Below, piece by piece: positions 7,864 to 16,592 of a stretch of DNA of 64,000 nt. The translations under genes were made by a program, and so were the position numbers. Each line of letters starts with the position of its first letter. The stretch's first letter is position 1. The notes below the pieces were generated by a model. That model was not told the DNA's origin and made no database searches. It saw nothing but the letters and a program-made list of their open reading frames with translations. Source of the DNA: Tangfeifania diversioriginum (GTDB taxonomy: Bacteria > Bacteroidota > Bacteroidia > Bacteroidales > Prolixibacteraceae); assembly GCF_900141875.1 (NCBI RefSeq), contig NZ_FQZE01000005.1:124001-188000 (forward strand), given 5' to 3'.

Positions 7864-9166
7864 GGGACAAATATTTTGATTGTAACACTTTAATCTGCCG
7901 GCTCAGCAGCCAGATAACAATAAAGCTCAGCAGCAGATACACAGCGGTTATGGTGTAAAATGTATATTGAATTCCCGGCATTGGTGTTAACGAATCGCGG
8001 GTTTTCATGATGCCGTAGATTATCCAGGGTTGCCGGCCCACTTCGGTAACAATCCAACCGGCTTCCACCGCAATAAAACCCAACGGTGTAGCTATTGTCA
8101 GCAGCTTCATCCACCATTTTTTGCCCAGCCAGTGTTTCCATTTGAAACTTCCGGCCAGAAAAATTACACCGAGCAACGCCAGGAACATTCCAATAGCAAC
8201 CATCAACTGAAAAGAGTAGTGGACAATGGGGATTGGCGGCCATTCCTCGCGGGGAAATTCCTCCAGGCCTTTTACTTCGGCATTAAAATCACCGTGTGCG
8301 AGAAAACTTAAGAATCCGGGCAGTTTAATGGCATGTTTCACATCCTCATTTTCAACATCGGGAATACCACCAATGATTAGCGGCGCCCGGTTGGTTGTTT
8401 TAAAATGCGATTCGAAAGCAGCCAGTTTTGCCGGTTGCAGTTTGGCCACATTTTTGGCTGCAAGGTCTCCGCTGATGGGTTGCAGCAAAGCGGCCACAGC
8501 GGCAAACGAAAGAGCAATGGTTATGGCTTTGGCATGAATTTCCAGTTTGTTTTTCAGAAAGAGTAGGGCATGAACGCCGGCTACCGCAAAGCCAGTGGCC
8601 GAAAAGGCAGCAATGGTCATGTGGTGTGCCTGTGCAAGCCAGGCTTTGTTAAACATCGCTTTCACCGGGTCAATGTTTTCAGCCTGCCCGTTTACCCAGT
8701 CAAATCCGGCGGGCGCATTCATCCAGGCGTTGGCTGAAACTACAAAAATGCCGGAAAGCACTCCGGCAATTCCCACCACCAGTCCGGTGTAAAGGTGAAC
8801 CCATTTGTTGAGCCTGTTCCAGCCGTACAGGAACAGTCCCAATGCAATGGCTTCCAGGAAAAAGGCAGTTCCTTCCCACGAAAACGGCAACCCAAAAATA
8901 GGCCCGGCATGCTCCATAAAGGTAGGCCAGAGCATACCCAGTTCAAACGAAAGCACCGTGCCCGAAACAGCGCCCACCGCAAAAAATATGGCTACTCCTT
9001 TTGCCCATGCTTTGGCCAGATCGAGGTAAACCGGGTTGTTTGTTTTTAACCACTTCCATTCGGCCACAAACATAAACCACGGCATCACCATGCCAATACA
9101 TGCAAAAACAATATGAAATCCCAACGAAACGCCCATCTGCATCCGGGCGGCCAAAAATTCGTCCAT
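7856..9166 (-). CDS. cydA: Cytochrome ubiquinol oxidase subunit I
   Basis: This 436-residue subunit carries the haems and the quinol site of bd oxidase. Visible features are the haem-ligand histidine in GFHIVF (His18), the acidic proton-path segment FSWEGTAFFLEAIALG, the second histidine region AQAHHMTIAAFS, and the GRQPW motif near the C-terminus. It is shorter than the ~520-residue E. coli CydA, consistent with the short-Q-loop class. The cydAB pair allows respiration at low oxygen and is often linked to tolerance of sulfide or nitric oxide; an SQR-like gene lies elsewhere in this window. The 158 bp upstream show no convincing promoter to me. Confidence 0.94.
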   Translation of the reverse strand: MDEFLAARMQMGVSLGFHIVFACIGMVMPWFMFVAEWKWLKTNNPVYLDLAKAWAKGVAIFFAVGAVSGTVLSFELGMLWPTFMEHAGPIFGLPFSWEGTAFFLEAIALGLFLYGWNRLNKWVHLYTGLVVGIAGVLSGIFVVSANAWMNAPAGFDWVNGQAENIDPVKAMFNKAWLAQAHHMTIAAFSATGFAVAGVHALLFLKNKLEIHAKAITIALSFAAVAALLQPISGDLAAKNVAKLQPAKLAAFESHFKTTNRAPLIIGGIPDVENEDVKHAIKLPGFLSFLAHGDFNAEVKGLEEFPREEWPPIPIVHYSFQLMVAIGMFLALLGVIFLAGSFKWKHWLGKKWWMKLLTIATPLGFIAVEAGWIVTEVGRQPWIIYGIMKTRDSLTPMPGIQYTFYTITAVYLLLSFIVIWLLSRQIKVLQSKYLSHD

Positions 9167-9324
9167 GCTGTTATGCTTTGAAATTATTAATTTGTTGTTT
9201 CTTTTTCAACACTGGAAACGGGATTCGGTTTGATATACGGGAGAAAAAGAAATGCCCTGCAAATGCCGACTGCCGGATAACCGTTTGAAGCGATGCCGGT
9301 TACCGGAAAGTTGTTTGAAGTATT

Positions 9325-9897
9325 TTATTTCAATGCTTCCTGAACCTTTTTCTGAAGCTCGGGAAGCACCACTTTCCCAAACCATTCATTTTTTGCCTGC
9401 CAGATGTTGTTCCGCGGAGAGGAGTGGGGCAAAACGAAATAACGGGGAAGGTAATCGTTGAAGTTTTTAACGGTTTCAGTCAGGTTCTTTTTGTGTTTGC
9501 CATCCAGATACCAGGCCTGTGCATATTTCCCAACCAGAATAGTGAGTTTTACATGGGGCATTTTGTCGAAAAGTTTTTTATGCCACAACGGGGCGCATTC
9601 TTTTCTTGGGGGCAAATCGCCCGATTTTCCTTTTCCCGGATAACAAAAACCCATAGGAATTAAGGCTATTTTTTCGGGGTTGTAGAAGGTCGTTTTGTCT
9701 ACCTGCATCCATTTACGCAAGTTGTCGCCACTGGGGTCGTCCCAGGGAATACCGGATTGATGCACTGCAAGACCAGGTGCCTGCCCCACAATTACAATCC
9801 GGCTCTTTTCACTCGCCGTTACAATGGGGCGCGGACCGAATTCCAGAAACGATTCGCATACCCTGCAGTTTGCTATTTCGTGCAAAAGATTTTTCAT
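9325..9897 (-). CDS. Uracil-DNA glycosylase family protein
   Basis: The 190-residue protein has the two hallmark motifs of the uracil-DNA glycosylase superfamily: GQAPG (water-activating loop) near residue 38 and LPHSSPRN near residue 158, the minor-groove-intercalating H-S-P loop. The N-terminal NCRVCESF segment has two cysteines, but the full four-cysteine iron-sulfur set of families 4 and 5 is not obvious. The most likely role is removal of uracil or a related damaged base. It is close in type to the short proteins often annotated uracil-DNA glycosylase family in Bacteroidota. Confidence 0.88.
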   Translation of the reverse strand: MKNLLHEIANCRVCESFLEFGPRPIVTASEKSRIVIVGQAPGLAVHQSGIPWDDPSGDNLRKWMQVDKTTFYNPEKIALIPMGFCYPGKGKSGDLPPRKECAPLWHKKLFDKMPHVKLTILVGKYAQAWYLDGKHKKNLTETVKNFNDYLPRYFVLPHSSPRNNIWQAKNEWFGKVVLPELQKKVQEALK

Positions 9898-9967
9898 TCC
9901 AATTATTTTCGGGATACAATTGTAAAAAGGATTGTATTTTCTTTTAAGGAATTAGACTGCAAATTGT

Positions 9968-10666
9968 TTATTCGCTGCTTACCTCCAGAATGAATCCGCT
10001 CCCATGGATATTTTTGATTTCTATATTGGGGTCGGAAGAGAGGTATTTTCTCAACTTTGTGATAAACACGTCCATACTTCGGGCGGTGAAATAGCCATCT
10101 TCGCCCCAGATTTTCCGCAACGCGGTTTCGCGGGGCAGCAGTTCATTTTGGTTCTGACAAAGGAGTTTTAATAATTCAGCCTCTTTGGGCGACAGGTTTT
10201 GCTGATGATGCTCAAGAATTATTGTCCGCTTTTTCGGATAAAACCGGTAAGTTCCAATTTCATAAACTTCTTTTTCTGAAAAGATTCCTTCCCCTTTCCG
10301 GTTGAGGATTGCTTTTATTTTACACAGCAGCACTTCTGTATCGAACGGTTTGGTAATGTAATCGTCGGCTCCCACATTGTAACCTTTCAGAATGTCTTCC
10401 TTCAGCGTTTTGGCTGTAAGAAAAACCAACGGGATTTCCTGGTTTAGCTTACGGATTTCACGGGCAATGGAAAAGCCGTTCACATGGGGCAGCATCACAT
10501 CGAGGATGCAAATATGGTAAATCCCGTTTCGGAATTTGTCTGCTGCAAATTTACCGTCGTCAACCCAGGTAACTTCATAGTCGTTCAACTCCAGGTACGA
10601 TTTCAAAACCGCCCCGAAACTGAGGTCGTCTTCCAGAAGAAAAATATGTTGTTTCTCGTTCATCAA
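9968..10666 (-). CDS. OmpR-family response regulator
   Basis: A receiver domain (residues 1 to ~120) has the acidic pocket EDD at 12-14, the phospho-acceptor Asp56 in CILDVMLPH, the LTAKT threonine and the conserved lysine in DDYITKPF. An OmpR-type winged-helix DNA-binding domain follows (residues ~130-232, with LSPKEAELLKLL and the C-terminal hairpin). It lies 106 bp downstream of the histidine kinase gene and in the same direction, so the two form a two-component system. A phased TTAAC array upstream of the kinase is a good candidate for its binding site. Confidence 0.94.
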   Translation of the reverse strand: MMNEKQHIFLLEDDLSFGAVLKSYLELNDYEVTWVDDGKFAADKFRNGIYHICILDVMLPHVNGFSIAREIRKLNQEIPLVFLTAKTLKEDILKGYNVGADDYITKPFDTEVLLCKIKAILNRKGEGIFSEKEVYEIGTYRFYPKKRTIILEHHQQNLSPKEAELLKLLCQNQNELLPRETALRKIWGEDGYFTARSMDVFITKLRKYLSSDPNIEIKNIHGSGFILEVSSE

Positions 10667-10680
10667 AGCCTCATTTTAAA

Positions 10681-10758
10681 TGTCATTTCGAACCTGTATT
10701 CAGGTGAGAAATCTGCTTTTTTGAGAAAGATTTCTCCTCATTCTTCGTCGAAATGACA
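10681..10758. repeat. REP-like intergenic palindrome
   Basis: A 78-bp nested palindrome lies between the kinase and response-regulator genes. The outer arms are TGTCATTTCGA and TCGAAATGACA, the inner arms GAGAAATCT and AGATTTCTC. Elements with the TGTCATTTCGA terminus are widespread in intergenic DNA of Bacteroidota. Here it would form a strong hairpin in the two-component mRNA and could reduce expression of the downstream regulator. Confidence 0.75.
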
Positions 10759-10772
10759 AACTAATTTCATTT

Positions 10773-12599
10773 TCACTCCCTCACAAACGGTAAAAATACA
10801 TCAAATTTACTTCCTTTGCCGGGTTCACTTTGAACCGAGATATTTCCGCGATTGGCTTCGAGCACAGCTTTTACATAACTCAATCCGAGCCCAAATCCTT
10901 TTACATTATGAATATTCCCGCTGCTTTGCCGGTAAAATTTCTCGAATATTTTTGCCTGTACGCTTTTACTCATTCCAATGCCAGTATCCTGCACCGAAAT
11001 AACAACACCGTTTGCCTTGTTCTGTGTTGCCACTTTTATTTCAGGTGAGTCGGCAGAATATTTCATGGCATTGTCCAGCAAGTTGTAAATTAAATTGGTG
11101 CAGTGTTTCTTATCGGTTGTGATGATTGGATTTTTTACATCGAGTTGTGTTTCAATATTACCTTTTCGTTTTTCAACCTGAATCCTGATTCCCTCGATGG
11201 CATCCTGAATCAGTTCATGCACATCGAGGGCTTCCCAGTTAAACTCGAAATCTTTCCGATCGAGCCGGGCGATGGTGAGAATATCTTCCACCTGAAGGTT
11301 CATACGGGCGTTCTCTTTTTTAATCATTCCGGCAAAATATTTTATGCGCTCCGGTTTGTGTATCACTTTATCGTTGGTTATTGAATCGGTGGCCACCGAA
11401 ATGGTGGCGATGGGCGTTTTAAATTCATGCGTCATATTGTTGATGAAATCCGATTTCATTTCAGAAATCTTTTTCTGCCGGAGTATATAAAAAATACTCA
11501 GCGAAAAGGCGGTTAAAATAAACAAAGAAAAAATGAGTGATGCCACCAACAGCCAGTTGAGCGATTGGAAAATAAAGCTTCCGCGCTCAGGGAAAAGCAC
11601 CGACAACTGCAGGTTTCGGTCAAATATGGCATTCGGGTAAAGTTCCACTTTGTATTCGGAATTTGCTAATTTGAAGGAATCAGCAGCCTCAGAATGGGCA
11701 TACAAAATTGTATCAGAATAAATTCCAAACTGAAAATTGATGGGAATATCGCGGTTTTTCAGTTCGCCGGTTAATATGGTTTGGAGCTGCGAAGTATCAA
11801 TTTCGCTGGCATCCCACGACACAATCTCGGTAACAAACTGACGTGCCGTACGTTTCAGGTTTCCGGCTTTATTTTTTACCCTTTTCGAGAAATCGGGAGA
11901 AACATGCCATGCCGAGTCGAGGTTTTCCATCATCGAATCGATTTTGACAGCACTTATTGAATACAAAGAATCGAGATGTTCGAAATTAATGTTTTGAAAC
12001 AAAGAGTCCATTTTAATTTCGCTTGCTGAAAATAAAGAATCGAGGTTTGTGCTGACAGATTCTGCATCGGGGATGAAAATTTGTTGTTTTGTAGTGTCTT
12101 TTCCGTGACGAAATGTAAACTCATCCGAAAAAACCTGCGCCTCGCCATTCAATCCAAAACGCGTGGTTGTTTCTCCGGAATCGGAACTTGTTTCCAATTC
12201 AATCCTTATATTTTTGCTGCCATCATTCGATCTCTTTTTTCGGGAAATAGTTACAGGCGGAACTTTTACACGCGGCAATCTTTTTATTTTCAACGAATCG
12301 GGCATGTTTTTCGGTAGCGGAGGCGGAGGTTCCGGAACTTGAAAATGATACTCAAATTCGTTTATATCTTCAAACCGAAAAGCAGAATCGCTGCTGAAAA
12401 TCATCTGGTTGACAATCCCCAGGTTGTGGCGTTCTTCCAGTTTTTCGGCGGTGCTGTTCAGTGCTTCGTTCACACTTCGGCTGAACAATTCATTTTTTAC
12501 GCGAATGGCATTGTTCATCCAAACCAGTTGAACGGCAATAATTCCGAGTATGGAAATCCCCATCAGTACAACCAATCCGGTAAAAATTTTTCGGTTCAT
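10773..12599 (-). CDS. Sensor histidine kinase
   Basis: This 608-residue membrane kinase has an N-terminal helix (residues ~6-27), a long periplasmic region (~28-345), a second helix (~345-370), a HisKA dimerisation domain with the phospho-acceptor in MTHEFKTPIA (His ~388) and a HATPase domain with NLIYNLLDNAMKYS (N box), DTGIGM (G1) and GFGLGLSYVKAV (G2). The periplasmic part is proline-rich near residue 95 and has no named sensor fold that I recognise. Upstream is the TTAAC array; a TATATTTG -7 box on the minus strand at 12611-12604 would give an almost leaderless transcript. Confidence 0.93.
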   Translation of the reverse strand: MNRKIFTGLVVLMGISILGIIAVQLVWMNNAIRVKNELFSRSVNEALNSTAEKLEERHNLGIVNQMIFSSDSAFRFEDINEFEYHFQVPEPPPPLPKNMPDSLKIKRLPRVKVPPVTISRKKRSNDGSKNIRIELETSSDSGETTTRFGLNGEAQVFSDEFTFRHGKDTTKQQIFIPDAESVSTNLDSLFSASEIKMDSLFQNINFEHLDSLYSISAVKIDSMMENLDSAWHVSPDFSKRVKNKAGNLKRTARQFVTEIVSWDASEIDTSQLQTILTGELKNRDIPINFQFGIYSDTILYAHSEAADSFKLANSEYKVELYPNAIFDRNLQLSVLFPERGSFIFQSLNWLLVASLIFSLFILTAFSLSIFYILRQKKISEMKSDFINNMTHEFKTPIATISVATDSITNDKVIHKPERIKYFAGMIKKENARMNLQVEDILTIARLDRKDFEFNWEALDVHELIQDAIEGIRIQVEKRKGNIETQLDVKNPIITTDKKHCTNLIYNLLDNAMKYSADSPEIKVATQNKANGVVISVQDTGIGMSKSVQAKIFEKFYRQSSGNIHNVKGFGLGLSYVKAVLEANRGNISVQSEPGKGSKFDVFLPFVRE

Positions 12600-12638
12600 G
12601 CTTCAAATATAAGGATTTCGATGCCTTTGTTTTAAATT

Positions 12639-12675
12639 TTAACTTTTCCTTAACTGTTTTTAACCACACCTTAAC
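12639..12675. promoter_or_regulatory. Phased TTAAC array, likely response-regulator binding site
   Basis: Four exact TTAAC direct repeats start at 12639, 12650, 12660 and 12671, spaced 11, 10 and 11 bp. One-helical-turn spacing of direct half-sites is how OmpR-family regulators bind as tandem dimers. The array lies between the kinase and the divergent exported-protein gene and ends four bases before the -33 box of the latter. Confidence 0.7.
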
Positions 12676-12678
12676 TCA

Positions 12679-12706
12679 TTGAAAGTGTGAAGGTAGAGTA
12701 TATTTG
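12679..12706 (+). promoter_or_regulatory. Promoter of the exported-protein gene
   Basis: TTG at 12679-12681, 17 bases, then TATATTTG at 12699-12706 fit the Bacteroidota consensus TTG-N17-23-TAnnTTTG. The gene begins 33 bases further on. Confidence 0.65.
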
Positions 12707-12739
12707 TTTCAGAAATTAAATCATTAAAATAGTAAAGTC

Positions 12740-13303
12740 ATGAAGAACATGTTTTTTATTCTGGGAGTATTTTTAGCTGGTTTCCTGTTGTTATCTTCTT
12801 TTTCGTTACGCCAACATCCGCAGGATCCGCCACTTGGCGAAAAGTCAGAACGCCACATAAAACTGATAAAAGTGGAAGACGGCAAAAAAACCGTTCTCGA
12901 CACCATAATTAAAGGCAATAACATTTTTGTGTGGAACGGCGACACGATTGGCACAGTTGAAGATTTTCAGTTTGCAATGCCCGAACTTCCCAACCTGGAT
13001 TCATTGAAAGAAGAAATCACCGTTTTTTTAAAAGACGAAAATTTTGATTTTGATACGCCATTTTTCTGGCCGCCCGATGCACCAGAACCACCCAACGTTC
13101 CTCATGTTTTTCGTTTCGAAAGCAACTCAGGTGAAAACATTATTGACCTGAGCGACCCGGCAATCATTTCCTATAAAAAGAAAGATAAAAGCGGAGGGCG
13201 CGAAAAGATCGTCATCATCAGGGAGAAAAATGAAGAAAACGAGAATAAAACTGAAGTGGAAGTAAAAGAATTAGAAACAGAAAACAGCCAGGAAAACAAT
13301 TAA
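12740..13303 (+). CDS. Small exported hypothetical protein divergent from the kinase
   Basis: The 187-residue product has an N-terminal hydrophobic segment (MFFILGVFLAGFLLLSS), after which the chain is charged: a middle region with PFFWPPDAPEPPNVP and a very acidic/basic C-terminus (KKDKSGGREKIVIIREKNEENEN). It is probably exported or membrane-anchored and faces the periplasm. The mature part shows phrases (HIKLIKVEDGKKTVLDTIIKG) that resemble short proteins next to histidine kinases in related bacteria, which suggests an accessory or target of the two-component system; this is inference. No named family. Confidence 0.78.
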   Translation: MKNMFFILGVFLAGFLLLSSFSLRQHPQDPPLGEKSERHIKLIKVEDGKKTVLDTIIKGNNIFVWNGDTIGTVEDFQFAMPELPNLDSLKEEITVFLKDENFDFDTPFFWPPDAPEPPNVPHVFRFESNSGENIIDLSDPAIISYKKKDKSGGREKIVIIREKNEENENKTEVEVKELETENSQENN

Positions 13304-13358
13304 ACAGAAACAGACTTAACAGCAGAAACAATTGACTTTCAGTTTTATGTATTCGTAA

Positions 13359-13393
13359 AACAGGCCGGTTGTTTTAACCGGCCTGTTGTTTTT
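13359..13393. terminator. Intrinsic terminator
   Basis: AACAGGCCGGTT and AACCGGCCTGTT form a perfect 12-bp stem with a five-base loop and a following T-rich run, between two convergent genes. Confidence 0.85.
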
Positions 13394-13412
13394 ATTCTGT
13401 TGAATTGAAAAT

Positions 13413-14507
13413 TTAATTATTCATCGGGTCGATTGTTTGTATCGAGCCATCTGCATTGTGTGTCAGTTCTGTCATTTTAATATTGCGCAAATGGTTTTTT
13501 CCTGAGAGTTGTGTATCATGATAAAACAGGTACCATTTTCCGTTGAATTCCACAATCGAGTGATGATTGGTCCATCCCTGCACCGGTTTTAAAATAACGC
13601 CCTGGTAGGTAAACGGCCCGTATGGATTGTCGCTCGTGGCATACACAATTTTGTGTGTATCTCCGGTTGAATACGAGAAATAATAAGTTCCGTTGTATTT
13701 GTGTACCCACGCGGCTTCGAAAAACCGGCGTTCGTTGTCGCCTGCAAGCAGCGGGTCGCCGTTTTCATCCAGAATCTGCACGTCTTTTGGCGTTTCTGCA
13801 AAGCTGAGCATGTCATCGTCCATTTTGGCAATTTGCGGATTCAGCGCTGGCTGGTCGGCAGCGGGTTCTTCTCCATCCGGGGCATATTCACCGCCATTCC
13901 AGCGTTGCAGCTGACCACCCCAAATTCCGCCAAAATACATGTAATATGAACCGTCTTCGTCTTCGAAAACTGCCGGATCCATGCTGAAACTTCCGGCAAT
14001 GGGTTCGGGCTCAGGAGTGAACGGCCCTTCTGGATTATCGCTCACTGCTACGCCAATTTTGAATACATCATTTTTGTCTTTCATCGGAAAATAGAGGTAG
14101 TATTTTCCGTTGGCATGTGCCGCATCGGGAGCCCAAAGCTGGCGGCCTGCCCACGGAATTTCGTCAACCGACAGCACTTCGCCGTGGTCGGTAACTTCGC
14201 CGCCGGGTTGCTCCATCGAAAAAACATGGTAATCGCGCATGGCGTATTGGTCGCCCAAATCATTGTCAGGAATTCCTGCATCAATATCATGCGACGGGAA
14301 AATGAAAATTTTCCCTTCAAAAACATGCGCCGACGGGTCGGCAGTAAATATATGTTCCACCAGTGGTTCATTCAGAAACTTCGATTCAGTAACTGTGGTA
14401 TCAGCAGTTTCGGCCGATTTTTCCGATGACTTTTTGTTATTGCTGCAGCCGGATGCCAGGGCCAAAACCACAAAAAGAAAAATTGTTGTTTTATGCATTG
14501 TTCTCAT
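13413..14507 (-). CDS. Glycoside hydrolase family 43 lipoprotein
   Basis: The protein has a lipoprotein signal ending LALASGC and then a five-bladed propeller typical of GH43 (arabinofuranosidase/xylosidase family). The catalytic base lies in FTADPSAHVFEG, the pKa-modulating aspartate in GSFSMDPAVFEDEDG, and the general acid glutamate in RRFFEAAWVHKYNG. A final blade has NHHSIVEFNGKWYLFYH. I prefer the ATG at 14507 over a GTG at 14525. The lipid anchor suggests action at the outer membrane on arabino- or xylo-oligosaccharides. No SusC/D pair is adjacent, so it is an orphan enzyme here. Confidence 0.9.
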   Translation of the reverse strand: MRTMHKTTIFLFVVLALASGCSNNKKSSEKSAETADTTVTESKFLNEPLVEHIFTADPSAHVFEGKIFIFPSHDIDAGIPDNDLGDQYAMRDYHVFSMEQPGGEVTDHGEVLSVDEIPWAGRQLWAPDAAHANGKYYLYFPMKDKNDVFKIGVAVSDNPEGPFTPEPEPIAGSFSMDPAVFEDEDGSYYMYFGGIWGGQLQRWNGGEYAPDGEEPAADQPALNPQIAKMDDDMLSFAETPKDVQILDENGDPLLAGDNERRFFEAAWVHKYNGTYYFSYSTGDTHKIVYATSDNPYGPFTYQGVILKPVQGWTNHHSIVEFNGKWYLFYHDTQLSGKNHLRNIKMTELTHNADGSIQTIDPMNN

Positions 14508-14569
14508 TTTAAAAGGTTTGAACACAAATATACGATTTCCGGCCTATTTTGAAAATTAATTTCAACTTA

Positions 14570-16063
14570 TCACATCCAGCTTCTTTTTGAGATTTCGGTG
14601 TGATACAACAGGTAGTTGTAGAGCTGTTTGGCAATTTTTTCATCGATAAAAGGGATAGTAATTGTTCCTGAAGCGTTCATTAAATCGAGGCTGGCCAGCG
14701 ATCTTCTTTTCTGAAATATGGATTGCTTGAATTCCACAGCCTGAATTTTATGTAACTCCATTTGCTCCCATTTGTGCGAAATGGCGCCTTTTGAAATTCG
14801 TATTTGATTATTTTTCACCCGGAAGTATCGTTTTTTGATTATCAGGTAACAGTAGCCGGCGGCAGCCAGCAACCACACCAGGGCAGCCCCCCAGAAAATC
14901 CAATCAGAATAAAAAAACGGAGAGGCAAGGATCGCGGGAATCCAGCCAAACAACAACCAGAGTCTTCTGAAATAAAAATTATTGGTGTAAATGCGGGGAG
15001 CTTCATTCAGTTTGTCTTCTCCAAATAAATCACTTTTTAGCCTTTCCAAATGGTGTTTCAAACATCCGGGGGCATCCACCAGTTGTTGTTGCTGGCGCCG
15101 GTTTTGGCCGCTTACTGCCTGCTTGAAAACCAGGTGGTAGATACCAAAAATTTTTTTTAACGGGCCCGTTTCCCAGTTCAGTTCCTGCACTTTTTGATGT
15201 GGGATAATTACGTTTCGTTTATTCAAAAGACCCGATTCAATCCGATAGGTTTCAGCTCTTTTAAAAAGTTTAAAATCAAAGTATTTGAGTACTGTCCGAA
15301 GCAGTGAGAAGAGGATGGAAACCAACAGGAAGAAAATTACCAGAAAAGTAATAAGCGCCCAATTCGAGTGTGACATGAATTCAATAAACTCGTTCGAATA
15401 TTTATCGGCCTGTTCCTGAAAAACATCCTGTGCCTGGTTGAATAATTGCATCCCGAAAGCAATAATAATCAGTCCGGCACGGATGTGATTCTGGCTGATT
15501 CCGATTCGCAGCAAATCTGTCGGACTTAGGTGCAGAAGAGTTTCCTCCTTTGCTTTTTCTGTTTCTTCGGCAGTGGTTTCTTCTGCCCATTTTTTCGTGC
15601 TTTTTTCAGTTTGCAGTTTCTCCTGAAGTGCATTGGAATAGGCCTTGCTGAGTGCATGAATTTTCAATTCCTTGCCAACGGTTCCGGCAGTATCAATTTC
15701 GAGCGTAACCACATCGAGTACCTGCTGAATGAGGTTTTGCTTGGTGTTTACACTTTGGATGCGTTCGAGCGGAACAGAAAGGGTTTGCTTGCGCAGGTAT
15801 CCTTTTTTCAGGATAAATTCATCGCCGACCACATAAAAATAAAAATTGAGGTAATATAATATGGTATGAGCAGCGAGTAAAACAACAAAAACTAAAATGG
15901 AAATATAAATAACCCGCTGGTTTTGAAAAATATTGTTTTGAAAAACAAGAACCAGAAATAACGGCCAGAAAGCGCGGACAAATTTTTGAAAACTGAACAG
16001 GAAAATCAGGACCAATCCGCGTGCCGACTGCCGTGTGGGCGTTGTTAAATCAATGCTATTCAT
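14570..16063 (-). CDS. Bacterial PH-domain membrane protein (YdbT-like)
   Basis: This is a 497-residue membrane protein with three bPH2-type pleckstrin-like domains, each preceded by hydrophobic helices: near residues 60-150 (GDEFILKKGYLRKQTLSVPLERIQ), 250-340 (YRIESGLLNKRNVIIPHQKVQ) and 410-495 (YFRVKNNQIRISKGAISHKWEQM). It overlaps the smaller PH gene by 8 bases (ATGAATAG arrangement), matching the YdbS-YdbT pair of Bacillus. The role is not established; it is probably in membrane or envelope stress. The ATG at 16063 is preferred over the GTG at 16069. Confidence 0.87.
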   Translation of the reverse strand: MNSIDLTTPTRQSARGLVLIFLFSFQKFVRAFWPLFLVLVFQNNIFQNQRVIYISILVFVVLLAAHTILYYLNFYFYVVGDEFILKKGYLRKQTLSVPLERIQSVNTKQNLIQQVLDVVTLEIDTAGTVGKELKIHALSKAYSNALQEKLQTEKSTKKWAEETTAEETEKAKEETLLHLSPTDLLRIGISQNHIRAGLIIIAFGMQLFNQAQDVFQEQADKYSNEFIEFMSHSNWALITFLVIFFLLVSILFSLLRTVLKYFDFKLFKRAETYRIESGLLNKRNVIIPHQKVQELNWETGPLKKIFGIYHLVFKQAVSGQNRRQQQQLVDAPGCLKHHLERLKSDLFGEDKLNEAPRIYTNNFYFRRLWLLFGWIPAILASPFFYSDWIFWGAALVWLLAAAGYCYLIIKKRYFRVKNNQIRISKGAISHKWEQMELHKIQAVEFKQSIFQKRRSLASLDLMNASGTITIPFIDEKIAKQLYNYLLYHTEISKRSWM

Positions 16064-16577
16064 GCTCACTGATTTTTCCGGACAGAAAAGCTTTCATTTT
16101 TCGGGCTTCCGGTTTTGAAAGTCCCGGAATGGTTAAATCGCTGGAAGTGCCGCCGGCAGTGTAAATTTTCACGGAAGAAAGTTGCAGCATTTTGCCCAGC
16201 ACTCCCTGGTTGACTTCCACATGCTGAATGCGGTTTAACGGAACAGAAGTAACTTTGTAGGTAATCAGTCCGCGTTGAAAAGAGACATCCTTTTCGCGAA
16301 TGAGGTACCCTTTTTTAGGAAATCCCAACGTGGTGATTATTGCAGAATATGCAATGATGAGCAGTATTGCTCCGGCAATCAGGTAAATAAATTTTTCGGG
16401 AACGGTTTCATCAGCGAGGGAAACAAAAGCAATCAGCCCGCCTGCTAAAATCAGAAATACAATCAGGATCCGGGCATATAAAACCGTCAGGTATTTCCGG
16501 TTTAATCCGGTGAATTTAACCGGATCAACTTCGGGAAGGTTCCCGGGTAAAACAATGGAGTTGGTAAAGTTTTCCAT
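16056..16577 (-). CDS. Bacterial PH-domain protein (YdbS-like)
   Basis: The 173-residue protein has two adjacent membrane helices (about residues 33-50 and 62-82) followed by one bPH2 domain (KGYLIREKDVSFQRGLITYKV, PLNRIQHVEVNQGVLGK). It is the first gene of a two-gene unit with the larger YdbT-like protein. The pair is likely a membrane complex of unknown function. Confidence 0.87.
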   Translation of the reverse strand: MENFTNSIVLPGNLPEVDPVKFTGLNRKYLTVLYARILIVFLILAGGLIAFVSLADETVPEKFIYLIAGAILLIIAYSAIITTLGFPKKGYLIREKDVSFQRGLITYKVTSVPLNRIQHVEVNQGVLGKMLQLSSVKIYTAGGTSSDLTIPGLSKPEARKMKAFLSGKISEHE

Positions 16578-16592
16578 AATCGGATTTTCCTT

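Noticed and set aside
9240-9320. Imperfect direct repeat (CCGGATAACCGTTTGAAG / CCGGAAAGTTGTTTGAAG) between cydA and the glycosylase gene
   Set aside because: Only two degenerate copies, not linked to a promoter box or to a gene boundary that I can identify.
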